This document shows positions 30,428-38,900 of a DNA stretch of 64,000 nt, in pieces. Position 1 is the first letter of the stretch. Each line of letters opens with the position of its first letter. The stretch covers positions 730,269-794,268 of the forward strand of contig NZ_JAKWBN010000001.1 in NCBI RefSeq assembly GCF_022511585.1, read 5' to 3'. Under the pieces are notes generated by a model. The model searched no databases. It was not told the DNA's origin and saw nothing but the letters and a program-made list of their open reading frames with translations. The DNA is from Shimazuella soli. Its GTDB lineage: Bacteria > Bacillota > Bacilli > Thermoactinomycetales > Thermoactinomycetaceae. Position numbers and translations under genes: made by a program.

Positions 30428-31843
30428 ATGTTTTGGTTGGGCATTTTCCAGTCCGTATGGACTTACCGAGTAAAGAAGCTAACGGTGTATCCCATCCTCC
30501 AAACTGCCAAATGGGGCAGTGTGGACAGCTTTTCACAGCTAGCATATAGCATGGTCAACATGCTTTTGCTGTCACACCTGGGTATTGCGGCGATTTCTGC
30601 TGTATCAGCAGTACTGATTGTACAGCTTTTTTGCTACGTTTTCGACGGTGCCATCAATGAAGTAGCTCGTTCGTTGATCGGACAGTCAACCAGTGAGAAG
30701 AAAAAAGAGCTCCCAGAAAGTCTGGAGAAGCAGAAAAAGCTGGTTGACAGCTGTGATCAAGAAACGCTGCTCGTCCAAACGGTAAGTATCAACGTTGTGG
30801 TGCTCACTGTGATCCTTGGGATTTTGGTGGGTGGACTGGCTGTTGCTTTCCCAGTGCAAATTCTGCAATTTTCTGGTACAGAGAAGGCAGTAGCGGTTTA
30901 TGGTGCTGCCTACTTCCAGATTGTTGGGGGATGCTTCGGATTGACCTTTCTCGTATCGGCCATGAAGTCCATTTTCCAAGGAACCAAGCAAATGGGAATC
31001 AGTGCTACCAGTGGTGTGATGGGGAACATCACCCATGTAGTGGCTGGGTCTCTCGGGGTATATCTTCTAGGATTTGGTCTTGAAGGTGTCGCTTGGGCAA
31101 CGATTTTGGGGCGCATGGTAGAAATCGTTTTCTTGTTGTACAAGCTCCGTAAGGGAGTATTTGCAAGAAAATTGGAGTTCGCTGGGTCGATTTGGGAAGT
31201 CCAGAAGTACCTCCTCAAAAAGGCATTTCCGAAGATGGAAAATATGCTGATCTACCGTGTGAGCATGGGGGTTTTCTGGCATATTCTCCAGGGATATGGA
31301 GAAGTGACACTGCCAGCCAAGCGCATTTCTGATACGATCAGTGATATTGCCTTCGCCTTTCTTGCAGGACTAGGAGCGGCCACAAATTACCATGTTTCCA
31401 AATCTTATGGGAACGGTGACTTCTCCTTGATCAAGCGGTACACATGGAGTACGATCAAGTTTGTCGCGGGTGTTGTTGTCGTGGTGGGGACTATCCTTAT
31501 TCTCACGGGAGAGAGAATCGCATCATTCTTTTTCTCCAACAATACCCAAGTAGTGGAACTGACAGGGACATGGATCATCGTTCAGATGTTCAACGAACTG
31601 GTTTCACTTCCGACTATGATCGTATCGGAATCATTGAATGGCGTACAGGCGACCAAAATCTTTCGAAAGAGTGGCCGCTGGTCCAACTTTGCGTTCCTGG
31701 CTTCTCTTTGGATCGCACACTTGCTGGGTGCAAGTCTCCTTACTGTCATGATCTTGGATTCAGGGTTCTGGTTCATGCAGATGGCCATTCTCACTCGATA
31801 CTTTTACTCTGGTGGATGGGAGTTGCCCAAAAAAACCAAGTAG
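30428..31843 (+). CDS. MATE-type multidrug/flippase transporter in a GC-rich island
   Basis: This is a 471-residue polytopic protein with about 12 helices and MATE/MOP superfamily features: ILQTAKWGSVDSFSQLAYSMVNMLLLSHLG in helix 1, GQSTSEKK after helix 2, the FxGTKQMGISATSGVMGNI middle repeat, and ATNYHVSKSYGNGDFSLIKRY in the second half. GTGGAG lies five bases before ATG 30428. Codon use is G+C richer (CTG, GTG, ATC, GGG) than in neighbouring genes, and two GC-rich hairpins follow. The substrate is unknown. Lateral acquisition as a single gene is inferred from composition and lack of synteny. Confidence 0.75.
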   Translation: MFWLGIFQSVWTYRVKKLTVYPILQTAKWGSVDSFSQLAYSMVNMLLLSHLGIAAISAVSAVLIVQLFCYVFDGAINEVARSLIGQSTSEKKKELPESLEKQKKLVDSCDQETLLVQTVSINVVVLTVILGILVGGLAVAFPVQILQFSGTEKAVAVYGAAYFQIVGGCFGLTFLVSAMKSIFQGTKQMGISATSGVMGNITHVVAGSLGVYLLGFGLEGVAWATILGRMVEIVFLLYKLRKGVFARKLEFAGSIWEVQKYLLKKAFPKMENMLIYRVSMGVFWHILQGYGEVTLPAKRISDTISDIAFAFLAGLGAATNYHVSKSYGNGDFSLIKRYTWSTIKFVAGVVVVVGTILILTGERIASFFFSNNTQVVELTGTWIIVQMFNELVSLPTMIVSESLNGVQATKIFRKSGRWSNFAFLASLWIAHLLGASLLTVMILDSGFWFMQMAILTRYFYSGGWELPKKTK

Positions 31844-31844
31844 A

Positions 31845-31865
31845 GTACAGACCCGCAGTCTGTAC
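31845..31865 (+). terminator. Short inverted repeat after the MATE-type gene
   Basis: The perfect 8-bp stem GTACAGAC/GTCTGTAC with loop CCGCA lies one base after the stop. It has no T tail, so it is likely a structural element ahead of the main terminator. Confidence 0.55.
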
Positions 31866-31891
31866 AAATGGTTGTCTCGTCCACACAAAGA

Positions 31892-31933
31892 CCCCCAGAG
31901 CAAGTGATTCGCTCTGGGGGCAGTTATTTTTTA
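31892..31933 (+). terminator. GC-rich terminator of the MATE-type gene
   Basis: The perfect 10-bp stem CCCCCAGAGC/GCTCTGGGGG with a 9-base loop is followed by CAGTTATTTTTTA. Confidence 0.75.
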
Positions 31934-31952
31934 TGGGCAATTGGAGCAAATG

Positions 31953-32390
31953 TTATCCAAGATATGCTCCTAACATCCAGTTATGTTTTTCAATTTTGGT
32001 AAGTACACCAGTTAAAATATCGGCAGTTGGATAATCTTTTGCTTCTTCAGCTGCATGAATTGCTTCGCGCAGCTCGCTGGTTAATTGTTGAAAGTCACTT
32101 ACCAATTGGTGCACCATTTGATCAGTTGATTCATTTCCACTTGCCTCTTTCAAACTCGCTTTTGCTAAAATATCTTGAAAAGTAGCAGCCGGTTTTCCGC
32201 CAATTGCCAGGAGGCGTTCTGCTAGTTCATCGATAATTACATCTGCTTCTCGGTATAACTCTTCGAATTTTGCATGTAATTCAAAAAAAGTACTTCCTTT
32301 TACATACCAATGATAGTTGTGAAATTTGGTATAGAGTAGGCTCCAATTTGCTACTTGTTTATTTATTGCGTCCTGTACGGATTGGTTCAT
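31953..32390 (-). CDS. dps: Dps-family DNA-protecting ferritin-like protein
   Basis: This is a 145-residue four-helix protein expected to form a dodecamer that oxidises and stores iron using hydrogen peroxide. The intersubunit ferroxidase pattern is present: FHNYHWYVKGSTFFELHAKFEELYREADVIIDELAERL (His, His, Asp, Glu ligands). The ATG at 32388-32390 (MNQSVQD) has AAAGGAG upstream; a longer in-frame start at 32435 lacks one. No clear PerR box was found upstream. It faces the end of the MATE gene. Confidence 0.9.
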   Translation of the reverse strand: MNQSVQDAINKQVANWSLLYTKFHNYHWYVKGSTFFELHAKFEELYREADVIIDELAERLLAIGGKPAATFQDILAKASLKEASGNESTDQMVHQLVSDFQQLTSELREAIHAAEEAKDYPTADILTGVLTKIEKHNWMLGAYLG

Positions 32391-32524
32391 CTGATCTATC
32401 TCCTTTTTACATACGGATATACTAGCTATACCCACAATGATTTCTTCTGATTCTTGATCTATTGGTACAGGAATAGTATTTTTTGATATACTCTGATCAA
32501 TGAATTAAAGGAGAATTGGTAATA

Positions 32525-33322
32525 ATGCTTTGGAGATATATCCCTTATGAGACAAAAGACCCTTATTGGAATATGGCGATCGATGAAGCAATCCTGATTG
32601 CGCATCGAGAAAATCGAGTTCCTCCCACCTTACGTTTTTATGGATGGAGCCCTGCGACTTTGAGTATTGGATATTTTCAACGATCCTATCGACAGATCGA
32701 TCATGACAATATAAAAAAATGTAACTTAGGTTTTGTTCGCAGAATAACAGGTGGCAGGGCTGTATTTCATGATCGCGAATTAACTTATAGTGTTATACTT
32801 TCTGAAAAGAACGAACTTGTTTCTTCCTCTGTTCAAGAAACATATCGAAAATTAAACCAAGCTTTTACAGCAGGATTAGAAAATTTAAAGTTAAGTCTAA
32901 CTACAGAAACACCAAATTATTTAGAAAACAATACATCAGCGGCATGTTTTGATGCTCCAGGTTCCGGGGAATTTTTAATTGAAGGACGAAAAGCGATTGG
33001 GAGTGCACAAACTAGGCAGCAAGGAGTTTTATTACAACACGGAAGCATCTTACTCGATTTTGATTGGGAGACATTCGATAAAATTTTTTTATTTCCAAAT
33101 GAAGAAAGTAAAGCACAGCTAAAAAGTAGAATGGGTACTTTATCTCAACTTTTGAAAAGAGATGTGAATTTAGATGAAACCATTCGTGCTATTTACTATG
33201 GTTTTGAAGAAGGATTAGGAATTACTTTTCAAAAAGATAATCTTACAGCATATGAATATGACCTAGCAAAAAAACTCGTAGCGGAAAAGTACCGCACGGA
33301 GGCTTGGAACTTTAAGAGATAA
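32525..33322 (+). CDS. lipM: Octanoyl-[GcvH]:protein/ACP octanoyltransferase LipM
   Basis: LipM moves octanoyl from ACP to GcvH in the Gram-positive lipoate pathway. The 265-residue protein has PTLRFYGWSPATLSIGYFQ, FVRRITGGRAVFHDRELTYSVI, the catalytic CFDAP (Cys141), and EGRKAIGSAQTRQQGVLLQHGSILL, matching B. subtilis LipM (YqhM). ATG 32525 is chosen with AAAGGAG 11 bases upstream; the in-frame TTG 32516 is too near. In B. subtilis it also lies close to the gcv genes, which supply its acceptor pathway. Confidence 0.9.
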   Translation: MLWRYIPYETKDPYWNMAIDEAILIAHRENRVPPTLRFYGWSPATLSIGYFQRSYRQIDHDNIKKCNLGFVRRITGGRAVFHDRELTYSVILSEKNELVSSSVQETYRKLNQAFTAGLENLKLSLTTETPNYLENNTSAACFDAPGSGEFLIEGRKAIGSAQTRQQGVLLQHGSILLDFDWETFDKIFLFPNEESKAQLKSRMGTLSQLLKRDVNLDETIRAIYYGFEEGLGITFQKDNLTAYEYDLAKKLVAEKYRTEAWNFKR

Positions 33323-33397
33323 CGGATAAACGGAATCATACAATTATTATGACATTCCTATTATAATGGGGAAACTTAGAAAGGATTGGAAAAACGA

Positions 33398-34129
33398 GTG
33401 GCTATTTATGCAATAAGTGATCTTCACCTTTCTTTTAATAAATCTGTAGATATCGATCGAATAAATCCAGAAAATGATATTACAAAACCTATGGAGCTTT
33501 TTGGGTGGGAAAAACATTATGATCGTATCCGAGATAATTGGAGAAAGCTGATAAAGGATACAGATACGGTTTTGATTCCAGGGGACATTAGCTGGGCATT
33601 GAAGCTGGAGACAGCAATGAATGATTTGCAATGGATCGAGCAGTTGCCAGGTCGCAAGGTTCTCTCTCCTGGAAATCATGAGTATTATTATCACAGCAAA
33701 AATAAAATCAGAAAAGTTCTCCCTTCCAATATGGAGTGGATAGATGCAGATTATACAGTGGTGGAAGGTAAAGTTGTCTGTGCAACAAGAGGTTGGACAC
33801 TGCCAACTGATCGAAACTTTAATGAAACAGAGGATCGAAAAATTTATGATCGTCAAATCGGTCGTTTGCGTCTGTCGCTAGAAACAGCAGTTGCCAAACA
33901 GTCTGGAAAAGATATCATTGTAATGCTTCACTATCCTCCTCTTAATAAAACTGGAGGTAATTCTGGATTTTGGGAATTAATGAAACAATACAACGTAAAA
34001 TATTGTATTTATGGTCATCTTCATGGAAAAGCAATTCATGAGGCAGTAGAAGGCTATATTGATGGAATCCAGTTGAAATTAGTTTCTTGTGACGCCTTGC
34101 AATTTTGTCCGATAGCGATTATGGAGTAA
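33398..34129 (+). CDS. Calcineurin-type metallophosphoesterase
   Basis: This is a 243-residue soluble phosphoesterase. The dimetal motifs are all present: ISDLHLS at the N-terminus, PGDISWAL, PGNHEYYY, MLHYPP and the final YGHLHG. The substrate is not evident. GTG 33398 gives the N-terminus MAIYAISDLHLS expected for the family; an in-frame TTG at 33386 abuts the AAGGA site. It follows lipM by 75 bases and may be transcribed with it. Confidence 0.85.
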   Translation: MAIYAISDLHLSFNKSVDIDRINPENDITKPMELFGWEKHYDRIRDNWRKLIKDTDTVLIPGDISWALKLETAMNDLQWIEQLPGRKVLSPGNHEYYYHSKNKIRKVLPSNMEWIDADYTVVEGKVVCATRGWTLPTDRNFNETEDRKIYDRQIGRLRLSLETAVAKQSGKDIIVMLHYPPLNKTGGNSGFWELMKQYNVKYCIYGHLHGKAIHEAVEGYIDGIQLKLVSCDALQFCPIAIME

Positions 34130-34136
34130 AGAAACA

Positions 34137-34210
34137 CTACCCTTCTTTTTGAACAATCCCAATCAATTCCCACTATTTCGCATAAAGTAAAGGTATTAGA
34201 AGAAGGGTAG
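34137..34210 (+). repeat. Long-range inverted repeat in the leader of the surface protein gene
   Basis: CTACCCTTCTT (34137-34147) is the exact complement of AAGAAGGGTAG (34200-34210), 52 bases apart. The 3' arm ends at the ribosome site AGGGGAG of the gene starting at 34221. Confidence 0.6.
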
Positions 34211-34220
34211 GGGAGTTTCG

Positions 34221-34676
34221 ATGGCTTGTACAAATACGAATATTCTTGCTAATGGTGGATTCCGCCAAGGTTTAGCCCCATGGACAGGAATCAATATAAA
34301 ACGTGTCGCCAATCCTGTATATAAAGGTGATGCATCCGTTTTACTTCAAAACGGTAGCGTGTTGAAACAGAAACAACCTATCACCATTCAAAAAGGTTGC
34401 GCGTATTATTTTTATTTTCGTTTGCTTAATGCAACAACTGGCGGTAGGACAGCAAATTTATTTGCGACTGTAGTGTATCTAGATAGAAATGGAAAAATTC
34501 TACGATCCACACCTCTGCAAATATTACTCCCAAAGGCAAGTAAACTAGCCTTTAAACCTTATTTTGATATTGTTCCTCCACCGCCTTCTGCTACTAGAAG
34601 TGTTGCTGTTTCTTTCTCTGGGGTAAAAGGGAAGATATTTGTAGATTATATCCGGCTTGCAGCTCATACTGTATAG
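34221..34676 (+). CDS. NTTRR-F1-like beta-sandwich protein
   Basis: This is a 151-residue protein with no signal peptide. The start (NILANGGFRQGLAPWTGI) and the beta-strand pattern through VLLQNGSVLKQKQPITIQKGCAYYFYFRL resemble the NTTRR-F1 domain found before collagen-like or other tandem repeats in Bacillales surface and exosporium proteins, and carbohydrate-binding-like sandwiches. Here the domain stands alone with no repeat tail. GGGGAG lies before ATG 34221. A surface or spore-coat location is an inference. The leader carries an inverted repeat that could pair near the ribosome site. Confidence 0.6.
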   Translation: MACTNTNILANGGFRQGLAPWTGINIKRVANPVYKGDASVLLQNGSVLKQKQPITIQKGCAYYFYFRLLNATTGGRTANLFATVVYLDRNGKILRSTPLQILLPKASKLAFKPYFDIVPPPPSATRSVAVSFSGVKGKIFVDYIRLAAHTV

Positions 34677-34766
34677 TGCGATTATTTTGTCTTACGATGG
34701 AACCCTTAATTGTGTTAAAATAATAAGTACTATTTATAAAAAGAAGTTTCAGGGGGTATTGCTTAC

Positions 34767-35228
34767 ATGCCAACGCCTAGCATGGAGGATTATCTGGAAA
34801 ATATTTACAAATTAATTGATCAAAAAGGTTATGCTCGTGTTTCCGATATCGCAGAAGCGTTGGAAGTGCATCCCTCATCGGTTACCAAAATGGTACAAAA
34901 GTTAGATCAAAACCAGTATTTGGTTTACGAAAAATATAGAGGTTTAATGCTTACAGCAAAAGGGAAAAAAATGGGTAAGCGATTGGTACATCGGCATGAA
35001 CTATTAGAGCAATTCCTTCGTATGATCGGAGTAAAAGAAGAATTCGTCTATGAAGACGTTGAAGGTATAGAACATCATCTCAGTTGGAATTCCATTACTT
35101 GCATTGAGAATTTAATGGAGATAATCGAAAAGAATAACACAATAAAAGAGCAACTACAAATGGCACCTAAAACTGAGGATTATGAGGATTTGGAAGACCT
35201 TAAATCTCAGGAGAAAATCATCCCCTAG
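34767..35228 (+). CDS. mntR: Manganese-responsive transcriptional regulator MntR
   Basis: MntR is a DtxR-family repressor of manganese import and activator of manganese efflux genes. The 153-residue protein has the winged helix (residues 1-70, with [22 protein letters not shown]) and the dimerisation domain. The B. subtilis metal ligands are kept: Asp8, Glu11, His77, Glu99, Glu102 and His103. Compared with the 142-residue Bacillus protein it has a slightly longer acidic tail. AGGGGGT precedes ATG 34767, and a terminator follows directly. Confidence 0.95.
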   Translation: MPTPSMEDYLENIYKLIDQKGYARVSDIAEALEVHPSSVTKMVQKLDQNQYLVYEKYRGLMLTAKGKKMGKRLVHRHELLEQFLRMIGVKEEFVYEDVEGIEHHLSWNSITCIENLMEIIEKNNTIKEQLQMAPKTEDYEDLEDLKSQEKIIP

Positions 35229-35255
35229 ACAATTCACATTCTAGGGGATTTTTTT
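35220..35255 (+). terminator. Terminator after mntR
   Basis: The perfect 10-bp stem ATCCCCTAGA/TCTAGGGGAT spans the stop codon and is followed by a run of Ts. Confidence 0.85.
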
Positions 35256-35293
35256 CTACATATATTTGTTATAAACATAGGAGGTGTGAAAGC

Positions 35294-36250
35294 ATGTGGG
35301 CAGATGCCGTTTTTGAAGGTGGGGGAGTAAAAGGAATTGGTTTGGTCGGTGCCTTATGTGTAGCAGAAGAAAAGGGATATAAATGGAAACGAGTCGCAGG
35401 AACATCTGCTGGATCTATACTAGCAGCACTTTTGGCAGCTGGTTACTCTGGACAAGAATTATATGAAATTATGATCAATAAAAATTTTGCTGATTTTTTG
35501 GCACCTACTTGGTATGACTATATTCCCTTTCTTGGCCCTAGTGCAAGACTTTGGTTTAAAAAAGGGCTTCATCCAACAAATCGATTGGAAAAATGGCTTG
35601 AACAATTATTAGCGCAAAAAGGTGTATGCACTTTTAAAGATTTTGAAAAAAAAGAGACGAGACTTCATATCATCGTTTCCGATATTACTTTAGAAAATCT
35701 TCTTGTCTTTCCTCAAGATTTAGCAGTATATGGTCATGATCCTTCTCATTTTTCTGTTGCTAAAGCAGTTAGCATGAGTTGTAGTATCCCTTTTTTCTTC
35801 GAACCAGCTCGATTAGAAAATAAAGAAATTAATAAAACTTGTTATTTAGTAGATGGAGCTGTTTTAAGTAATTATCCCATTTGGTTGTTTGACTCCGATA
35901 ATCCTGAGTGGCCGACATTTGGCTTTCGTTTGACTTCCGATGATCCTCCAACGGGACATAACATCGATAGTCCGCTCTCTATGTTTAAAGCACTATTAGA
36001 GACAATGATGGATGCCCATGATAATCGCTATATTCGAGAACAGGATCAAGTTAGAACCATTACTGTACCTGCCCTAGATGTAAAATTAACTGACTTTTCA
36101 ATAGATATGAAAAAGCGGGAGGCGTTGTTTCAATCTGGCGTTAAAGCAGCGGAAAACTTCTTTACGAAATTCACCTTTTCTGGATATTTGGAAATGCGGA
36201 GCAAAGCAGACTTGGCTGATGACTCTAGGAGAAGACGCTTTACAGGGTAG
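35294..36250 (+). CDS. yqhO: Patatin-like phospholipase (YqhO family)
   Basis: This is a 318-residue serine acyl hydrolase with a Ser-Asp dyad. The oxyanion loop GGGVKG lies at residues 9-14, the nucleophile motif GTSAG at 36-40 (Ser38), and the second dyad residue is in DGA (YLVDGAVLSNYPI). The middle part has amphipathic segments but no signal peptide. The natural lipid is unknown. AGGAGGTG lies before ATG 35294. It follows mntR, as yqhO is close to mntR in B. subtilis. Confidence 0.88.
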   Translation: MWADAVFEGGGVKGIGLVGALCVAEEKGYKWKRVAGTSAGSILAALLAAGYSGQELYEIMINKNFADFLAPTWYDYIPFLGPSARLWFKKGLHPTNRLEKWLEQLLAQKGVCTFKDFEKKETRLHIIVSDITLENLLVFPQDLAVYGHDPSHFSVAKAVSMSCSIPFFFEPARLENKEINKTCYLVDGAVLSNYPIWLFDSDNPEWPTFGFRLTSDDPPTGHNIDSPLSMFKALLETMMDAHDNRYIREQDQVRTITVPALDVKLTDFSIDMKKREALFQSGVKAAENFFTKFTFSGYLEMRSKADLADDSRRRRFTG

Positions 36251-36255
36251 TGAGA

Positions 36256-36293
36256 AAAAAGTCTGAGTTCAAAAATAAGAACTTAGACTTTTT
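36256..36293. terminator. Bidirectional terminator
   Basis: The stem AAAAAGTCTGAGTTC/GAACTTAGACTTTTT (one mismatch) with an 8-base loop lies between the convergent phospholipase and coiled-coil genes, with T runs on both strands. Confidence 0.85.
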
Positions 36294-36303
36294 ATAATTA
36301 AAT

Positions 36304-37359
36304 TTATTTATTGTTATTTTTTTCAGGCAGTAGAGCAGCAAATTTATCAAATGCTTTGGACTCATTCGAACTAGCGACCATTTGAATTCCCATTTCCTGA
36401 ATTCGTTTATAAGCTTCATCAAGTTTTGCTTGTAATATATTATTAGCGTTTAGGGATGTTTCTAATTGGGCTTTTAAGTTATCTCTTTCGGCTTCTAGAA
36501 TGCGTTTATCAGCTTCTACTTCTTTTTTCATCGCTGCCTCACGGATTGCAAGTACTCTTTTGATTTCTGCACTCGCTTTTGCATCTGCTTCTGTTTTTAC
36601 TTCTTGAAGTTTCGCTGGGAATGCTTCTACTTCTGCTTCTAATTTGTCTACTTTTTGTTCGCGCTTTTCTACTTCTGTTTGGCGTTCATCCAATGATTTT
36701 TTATATTCAGCGAGTTCTGCGTTTTTGTTTTCTAATTCTTGTTGGAATTCTTTTCTTTTAACAGCAAGCTCATCTGCTAATTTATCGTTTTCGATTTTTT
36801 GACGTCTTGCAAAGTCATAGGTAAACTCTTCATTTTCGCGCTTTTGCTTTTGGGCTAATTCTTTAGCTTGCTCTTTTAGTAATTGTTGATGTTCTTCTGT
36901 TTTTGTTTTAATGAGAGTTTCGATTTCAGCTAGTTTATTTTCTGCTGCTTCTCGAGCATCAATTAACTCATTTTCTTGAGCTAATTTTAATTCCTGATGA
37001 GCATCTACTAGGGCAGCTAATGTATTAGCTTGTTTTTCGATTCCAAATAAATCTTTAAGTTCTGTCTCTTTTAGAGCGATTGCATCCTTGATGGTTTGCA
37101 GATTTTTGGATTCTGTTGCGATATCTTCGCCGATTTTTCCTAGTACTTGATTGATGGATTTATTGAGATCAATAATTTTGTCTTCCATGCTTACTTCTAC
37201 AAGGGTATCAGCTTTTTTTATCGTTTCCACTGCTTTTTTTTGTGTTGTTTCTTGTTCTGCTTTTAATTTTCCTTTTTCGAGATCAGAAATTCGTTTTTCT
37301 GCTTGGCGGAGTGCTCCAAGAATAGTTGCTTTTGTATCTTTCTCTGTGATTTTACCCAT
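36304..37359 (-). CDS. Long coiled-coil protein, 351 residues
   Basis: No family is recognised. The protein is almost wholly charged helix with heptad repeats (Glu, Lys, Gln, Ala rich) from about residue 15 to 330, without signal peptide or membrane segment, so a soluble rod or filament-like protein is expected. Segments such as LKEQAKELAQKQKRENEEF and QTEVEKREQKVDKLEAEVEAF are typical. The ATG at 37357-37359 has AGGGAG seven bases upstream; an upstream in-frame frame to 37512 lacks support. It interrupts the yqhO/mntR-yqhQ synteny. Scaffold or cytoskeleton-like functions are guesses. Confidence 0.75.
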   Translation of the reverse strand: MGKITEKDTKATILGALRQAEKRISDLEKGKLKAEQETTQKKAVETIKKADTLVEVSMEDKIIDLNKSINQVLGKIGEDIATESKNLQTIKDAIALKETELKDLFGIEKQANTLAALVDAHQELKLAQENELIDAREAAENKLAEIETLIKTKTEEHQQLLKEQAKELAQKQKRENEEFTYDFARRQKIENDKLADELAVKRKEFQQELENKNAELAEYKKSLDERQTEVEKREQKVDKLEAEVEAFPAKLQEVKTEADAKASAEIKRVLAIREAAMKKEVEADKRILEAERDNLKAQLETSLNANNILQAKLDEAYKRIQEMGIQMVASSNESKAFDKFAALLPEKNNNK

Positions 37360-37474
37360 GATGTCGCTCCCTACTAAAATGGAATCATATGTACGCCTTT
37401 TTAATATAGTACAAACATTCGTAAAAGTCAATTTGTGGATTACCAAATTGTTGATTGTTTTGTTACAAATTATT

Positions 37475-37521
37475 AAAACTCCTATGAAGTAGAGGATCAG
37501 CTCTAATTTCATAGGAGTTTT
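37475..37521 (-). terminator. Terminator of the leftward yqhQ-yqhP-like operon
   Basis: The perfect 14-bp stem AAAACTCCTATGAA/TTCATAGGAGTTTT, with an inner AGAG/CTCT pair, follows the stop of the small membrane protein gene; on the minus strand it ends in TTTTAAT. Confidence 0.75.
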
Positions 37522-37526
37522 ATGAT

Positions 37527-37793
37527 TTAACTGCTTTTTTTCTTCCCATCAATCACACGAAACGGGTACTTTTTACGCTTTTTTCCCTTTGTCGCTAATT
37601 TTGGTTTCCTACCCGGTGTAGAAAGCTTATAGAGCCATTTTGGTGGAAATTTATAGAGATAAATAACTGCTGCTACAAATGCTAAAAATACAAGGGTTGG
37701 GACAGTATTTTGAATCAGCTCAGCCACTAAAGCAATACCGATAAACGAAAATATTAGCCAGGTAACCAGTTTATTTGAGGTTTCCTTTTTCAT
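37527..37793 (-). CDS. Small membrane protein (YqhP/SA1362-like)
   Basis: This is an 88-residue protein with two hydrophobic helices (about residues 10-28 and 31-48) and a strongly basic C-terminal tail (KPKLATKGKKRKKYP). Its size, topology and position directly after yqhQ agree with the YqhP/SA1362 group of unknown function, but primary similarity cannot be confirmed by eye. GAAAGGA stands 11 bases before the ATG. It is separated from yqhQ by 19 bases, so it is in the same operon. Confidence 0.65.
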   Translation of the reverse strand: MKKETSNKLVTWLIFSFIGIALVAELIQNTVPTLVFLAFVAAVIYLYKFPPKWLYKLSTPGRKPKLATKGKKRKKYPFRVIDGKKKSS

Positions 37794-37812
37794 GGATTTC
37801 GCATCCTTTCGC

Positions 37813-38781
37813 TTAGGTTTGGACAGATTCAGTAACCGTACTAGAGAGTTGTTTTTTTTCTACATATGCTTCATCTAATTCACGCATGCGCTTAAAAGCA
37901 GCAATTGCAACTTCTACTTGATCATCATCAGGTTCACGTGTGGTTAGTTTTTGTAACCAGAGACCAGGATAACCTAAATATTGCAAAACAGGGATGTTGC
38001 GCGCAGAATTGGTTAATTTTAACACTTCAAAAGATAAACCGATAACAAGTGGTAAAAGGAGTAATCTCGTTAATACTCGGTCCCATACGGAATCATAAGT
38101 GAAGAAGGAATACACGATCACTCCAACGATAACAGTGAAAATCATAAAACTACTTCCACAGCGATAATGTAAGGTAGAATATTTTTGAACATTTCGTACA
38201 GTTAATTCTTCTGAATTTTCATAGGCACTAATCACTTTGTGTTCTGCTCCATGATACTGAAAAACTCGTTTCATGATGGGGGTTCTTGATATTGCCCATA
38301 AGTAACTGAGCAGTAGTATGGTTTTAATGCCGCCTTCAATCAGGTTTTGCAGAATCATACTTTTGACATAGGGATCGAAGATCCAACTAGCAAGTGCAGC
38401 TGGTAATAAGGTAAAAATAACTTTCCCAGCGATCAAGGAAAGTACACCGATGATTGCTACACCAATCATCATTTCCATTTTTCCTGTCTTTTTTGTTTCT
38501 GCTTTTTCAATCGTAGTTCCTTCTTCATCTTGTTCATACATTTCAGTGGCATATTGGAGATGCTTGGCACCGCTTGCACTAGCTTCTATTAACGAGACAA
38601 TTCCTCTAATCAAAGGGATGCGTTTCAACATATTAACCCATGGTATATGTTTCTTTTCTAATTCTAATGTTTCTATCTCACCGTTTTTTCTTCTAACTGC
38701 AGTTACTTGTGTATTTCGTCCTCCGAACATGACTCCTTCAATGACGGCCTGTCCACCATACGGGACAATTTTATCAGGCAT
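37813..38781 (-). CDS. yqhQ: DUF1385 membrane protein YqhQ
   Basis: This is a 322-residue membrane protein of the DUF1385 family. The family start YGGQAVIEGVMFGGRN, the EKKHIPWVNMLKRIPLIRGIV segment, the YHGAEHKVISAYE histidine-rich motif and the LHYRCGSSFMIFTVIV block are all present, with four to five helices. The biochemical role is unknown. AAGGTGG lies before the ATG at 38781. It is divergent from aroQ, the same arrangement of neighbours as yqhQ and yqhS in Bacillus, though yqhR is missing here. Confidence 0.9.
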   Translation of the reverse strand: MPDKIVPYGGQAVIEGVMFGGRNTQVTAVRRKNGEIETLELEKKHIPWVNMLKRIPLIRGIVSLIEASASGAKHLQYATEMYEQDEEGTTIEKAETKKTGKMEMMIGVAIIGVLSLIAGKVIFTLLPAALASWIFDPYVKSMILQNLIEGGIKTILLLSYLWAISRTPIMKRVFQYHGAEHKVISAYENSEELTVRNVQKYSTLHYRCGSSFMIFTVIVGVIVYSFFTYDSVWDRVLTRLLLLPLVIGLSFEVLKLTNSARNIPVLQYLGYPGLWLQKLTTREPDDDQVEVAIAAFKRMRELDEAYVEKKQLSSTVTESVQT

Positions 38782-38900
38782 AGATACACCACCTTAAAAT
38801 GAACATCCTCATTAATTTCTCCTATTGTACCATATTTACCTAGATTAATAGAGGTGGTGGCAATATGATAAGATATGGAAGAGACGAAGGAGGAAAATCA

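Noticed and set aside
31444-32034. A 196-codon open frame overlapping the MATE-type gene.
   Set aside because: It is a shadow frame in G+C-rich sequence, has no ribosome site, and runs through the terminator into the dps gene.
37151-37492. A 113-codon plus-strand frame opposite the coiled-coil gene.
   Set aside because: It is antisense to a gene with strong coding character and has no ribosome site.
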